Shown: positions 4,682-5,994 of the stretch, piece after piece | How positions within the stretch are numbered: position 1 is the first letter of the stretch | Layout: the number at the start of each line of letters is the position of its first letter | NCBI GenBank assembly: GCA_903970295.1 | Contig: CAJCHQ010000655.1 | Location: 1 to 5,994, forward strand | From: Bryobacterales bacterium | Lineage (GTDB): Bacteria; Cyanobacteriota; Vampirovibrionia; Obscuribacterales; Obscuribacteraceae | DNA: 5,994 nucleotides | Reading direction: 5' to 3' | Notes under the pieces: generated by a model | Told to the model about the DNA's origin: nothing | The model's database searches: none | What the model saw: only the letters and a program-made list of their open reading frames with translations | Position numbers and translations under genes: made by a program

Positions 4682-5968
4682 ATGAAAAAGCTGGCATTGA
4701 ATGAGGCGGCAATCGATATGCCGCGCACAGAGATCTCTAAATGCAGAGATCTGCTGGAGAGTAGTTTCCCACACCATAAGGTGAGCAAGCTTGCACATGG
4801 ACACCGTTTACGACAGTTATGGACAAGGGAAGATTGGCTGGCAGCTGTAGAGCTGCTAACGCTGGCGCACGCGATAGAGACGATGAACGGCATAGATCAG
4901 CGCTGGACGCAGAAGCATGTGGACAAAATAGCTGGTAAGGATGCAAACGAACTGATCGGCAGCACCTTCGAGCTGAATTGTGCCACCATGCTTTTCGATG
5001 CCGGCTTGAAACCAAAGCCCGGCAAGAATAATTCACCCGGCTATGACCTTGAGCTGGTTTATCCAGACAGCTACAAAAGTTTTGTCTCATTGAAGAACCA
5101 CGACCTGTCCTCATTTGAGGCGGACTTCAGAGTAAAATGCCGCCAGTTTAAAGAGCGGATGAAGAGTATCTTTGAGCCAAAAGGTGTGGACCCATTCGTC
5201 ATGATCGAAGCTTCCAGACTACCAAACGACAATGATTGGGCAGCGCTCGAAAAGCATCTCGCCCGAGTAAGTGAACTTGGGCAAGAACTGGTCCTAGCAC
5301 AGCCCTGTGAAGGCATCGCGCTCGGGTACAACCTGCTTCGGCCGAAGCCAGGAACGATTTTCGCGGCCAAGCCGATCTCCAGCCAACTTATTGTGAAGAG
5401 CAAGTTTCATGACAACGAGCAGAATAACTTCGTGAGCAAGCTTGAGAAAGCGGCGCACAACATGCGGGACAAGCTTGGCAGAGATGACGACTCCAGCAAT
5501 CTAGTCTGCATGCGGGTCAACCCAACGGCATCAGTTGCATACCTGGAGCGATTTGGCAAGGAATTTCTTGAGTCCGAGCATGATCACGGCATAGACGGAG
5601 TTATCTTCTATCAACCATCGGTTGTTCGCAATCCGAACAATACGTCAGTTGTGTCACACTACACGCGTGTAATCGGATCGAACCGCTGGGACCAAGACAA
5701 GCATCCACTTTTGTTTCGTCCATTCATCGGGGTGCCCGGAAAGAATCCATCCCGCATAGTGATGCAGGGAGATGGGAAGCAGCTTTTGGACAATATTGAA
5801 GGATACTTTTTCCAGGAAGGCGACTACTATCAGCAGTTTGTGCTAAAGGAAGGAACACAGTCGCTGTCAAATCCCGCACCCGGTATACGCTCTCACTTAG
5901 CCATCGGTGATGGCAGTGCAATCAGCGGAAAGCTATTTGCTGAACAAGAAGATCTGCTCATATTGTGA
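4682..5968 (+). CDS. protein with a possible PD-(D/E)XK nuclease core, family not recognised (428 aa)
   Basis: I do not recognise this protein. Residues 90-145 resemble a PD-(D/E)XK nuclease core. A helix carries E97 (LIGSTFELNCATMLFDAG), the GYDLEL strand supplies D122, and the next strand reads VSLKNH with K138. The usual acidic residue before x-K is a Ser (S136), so activity is uncertain. Residues 1-80 are helical with basic patches (HRLRQLWTREDWLAAVELL). Residues 145-300 are a mixed domain. Residues 300-320 (HGIDGVIFYQPS) and 355-428 look like a beta-rich C-terminal part. No signal peptide or membrane segment is seen. The ATG at 4682 lacks a clear Shine-Dalgarno. An ATG at 4718 with GAGG eleven bases upstream would remove twelve residues and is a fair alternative. 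The gene ends in tandem stops TGA TAA. It is divergent from the HTH-led cluster and may belong to a defence or DNA-handling module. Confidence 0.85.
   Translation: MKKLALNEAAIDMPRTEISKCRDLLESSFPHHKVSKLAHGHRLRQLWTREDWLAAVELLTLAHAIETMNGIDQRWTQKHVDKIAGKDANELIGSTFELNCATMLFDAGLKPKPGKNNSPGYDLELVYPDSYKSFVSLKNHDLSSFEADFRVKCRQFKERMKSIFEPKGVDPFVMIEASRLPNDNDWAALEKHLARVSELGQELVLAQPCEGIALGYNLLRPKPGTIFAAKPISSQLIVKSKFHDNEQNNFVSKLEKAAHNMRDKLGRDDDSSNLVCMRVNPTASVAYLERFGKEFLESEHDHGIDGVIFYQPSVVRNPNNTSVVSHYTRVIGSNRWDQDKHPLLFRPFIGVPGKNPSRIVMQGDGKQLLDNIEGYFFQEGDYYQQFVLKEGTQSLSNPAPGIRSHLAIGDGSAISGKLFAEQEDLLIL
4728..4752. repeat. duplicated BglII-type palindrome near the start of the nuclease-like gene
   Basis: CAGAGATCT occurs twice (4728-4736 and 4744-4752). 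AGATCTCT and AGAGATCT form a perfect 8-bp inverted repeat around 6 bases. It lies within codons 16-24 of the gene and just downstream of the alternative start at 4718. It could be an operator or mRNA hairpin near the translation start, or simply coding sequence. Confidence 0.35.
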
Positions 5969-5977
5969 TAATTGATA

Positions 5978-5994
5978 ATGAGAGGCAACGAGAT
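5978..5994 (+). CDS. possible start of a further plus-strand gene at the window edge
   Basis: Directly after the tandem stops of the nuclease-like gene, AGAGG (5981-5985) resembles a Shine-Dalgarno. The window ends in AT seven bases later, which would become ATG if the next base is G. An ATG at 5978 is a second option. This hints that another gene follows in the same operon, but too little is present to say more. Confidence 0.2.

Noticed and set aside
1..5994. CRISPR array or tandem iterons
   Set aside because: No regularly spaced repeats of 20 bases or more; the only direct repeats are 9-10 bases long and occur twice.

Overview
This is a bacterial accessory region of about 50% GC. The genes have ordinary Shine-Dalgarno starts (AGGAG, GGAGG, AGGTG) and several are followed by intrinsic terminators. 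No rRNA, tRNA, transposase, integrase or CRISPR array is visible, and no gene is recognisable closely enough to name the host. Two small MerR-like/excisionase-type DNA-binding proteins, a family-poor gene content and strong structured non-coding DNA suggest a plasmid, an integrated element or a genomic island. This is inference.

Left part (1-1450): a possible gene tail ends at 80. About 280 bases without a convincing gene follow, ending in a good sigma-70-type promoter (308-337) with a palindrome in its spacer. It drives a small unknown protein (368-679). A perfect 12-bp stem-loop separates this gene from a convergent minus-strand gene (752-1447) for a very acidic 231-residue protein. That protein's N-terminal helical motif resembles a segment I recall from plasmid/ICE cargo proteins.

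Middle gap (1448-1908): no convincing gene, but a GC-rich long imperfect hairpin (1697-1803) that looks like a REP- or MITE-like element or a structured RNA. It is followed by the terminator of the next gene.

Minus-strand cluster (4104 down to 1909): HTH protein (82 aa), second HTH protein (78 aa), TPR-like helical protein (137 aa) and a membrane-anchored J-domain protein (369 aa). All read leftward with gaps of 50-75 bases, and every gap holds a stem-loop. Two of the leaders (before the first HTH gene and before the J-domain gene) share one layout: terminator, small 5-bp hairpin, a CAAAT block, Shine-Dalgarno, ATG. Upstream of the first HTH gene lies an RNA-like region (about 4141-4309) with two interleaved inverted repeats, in pseudoknot order, followed by a T-tailed terminator.

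Right part (4190-5994): a doubtful small ORF (4259-4639), then a 428-residue protein read rightward. It contains a segment that fits a PD-(D/E)XK nuclease core and I cannot assign it to a named family. The HTH/TPR/J-domain cluster and this nuclease-like gene are divergent around the structured leader. They could form one regulated module, for example defence or stability of a mobile element, but nothing in the sequence proves that link.
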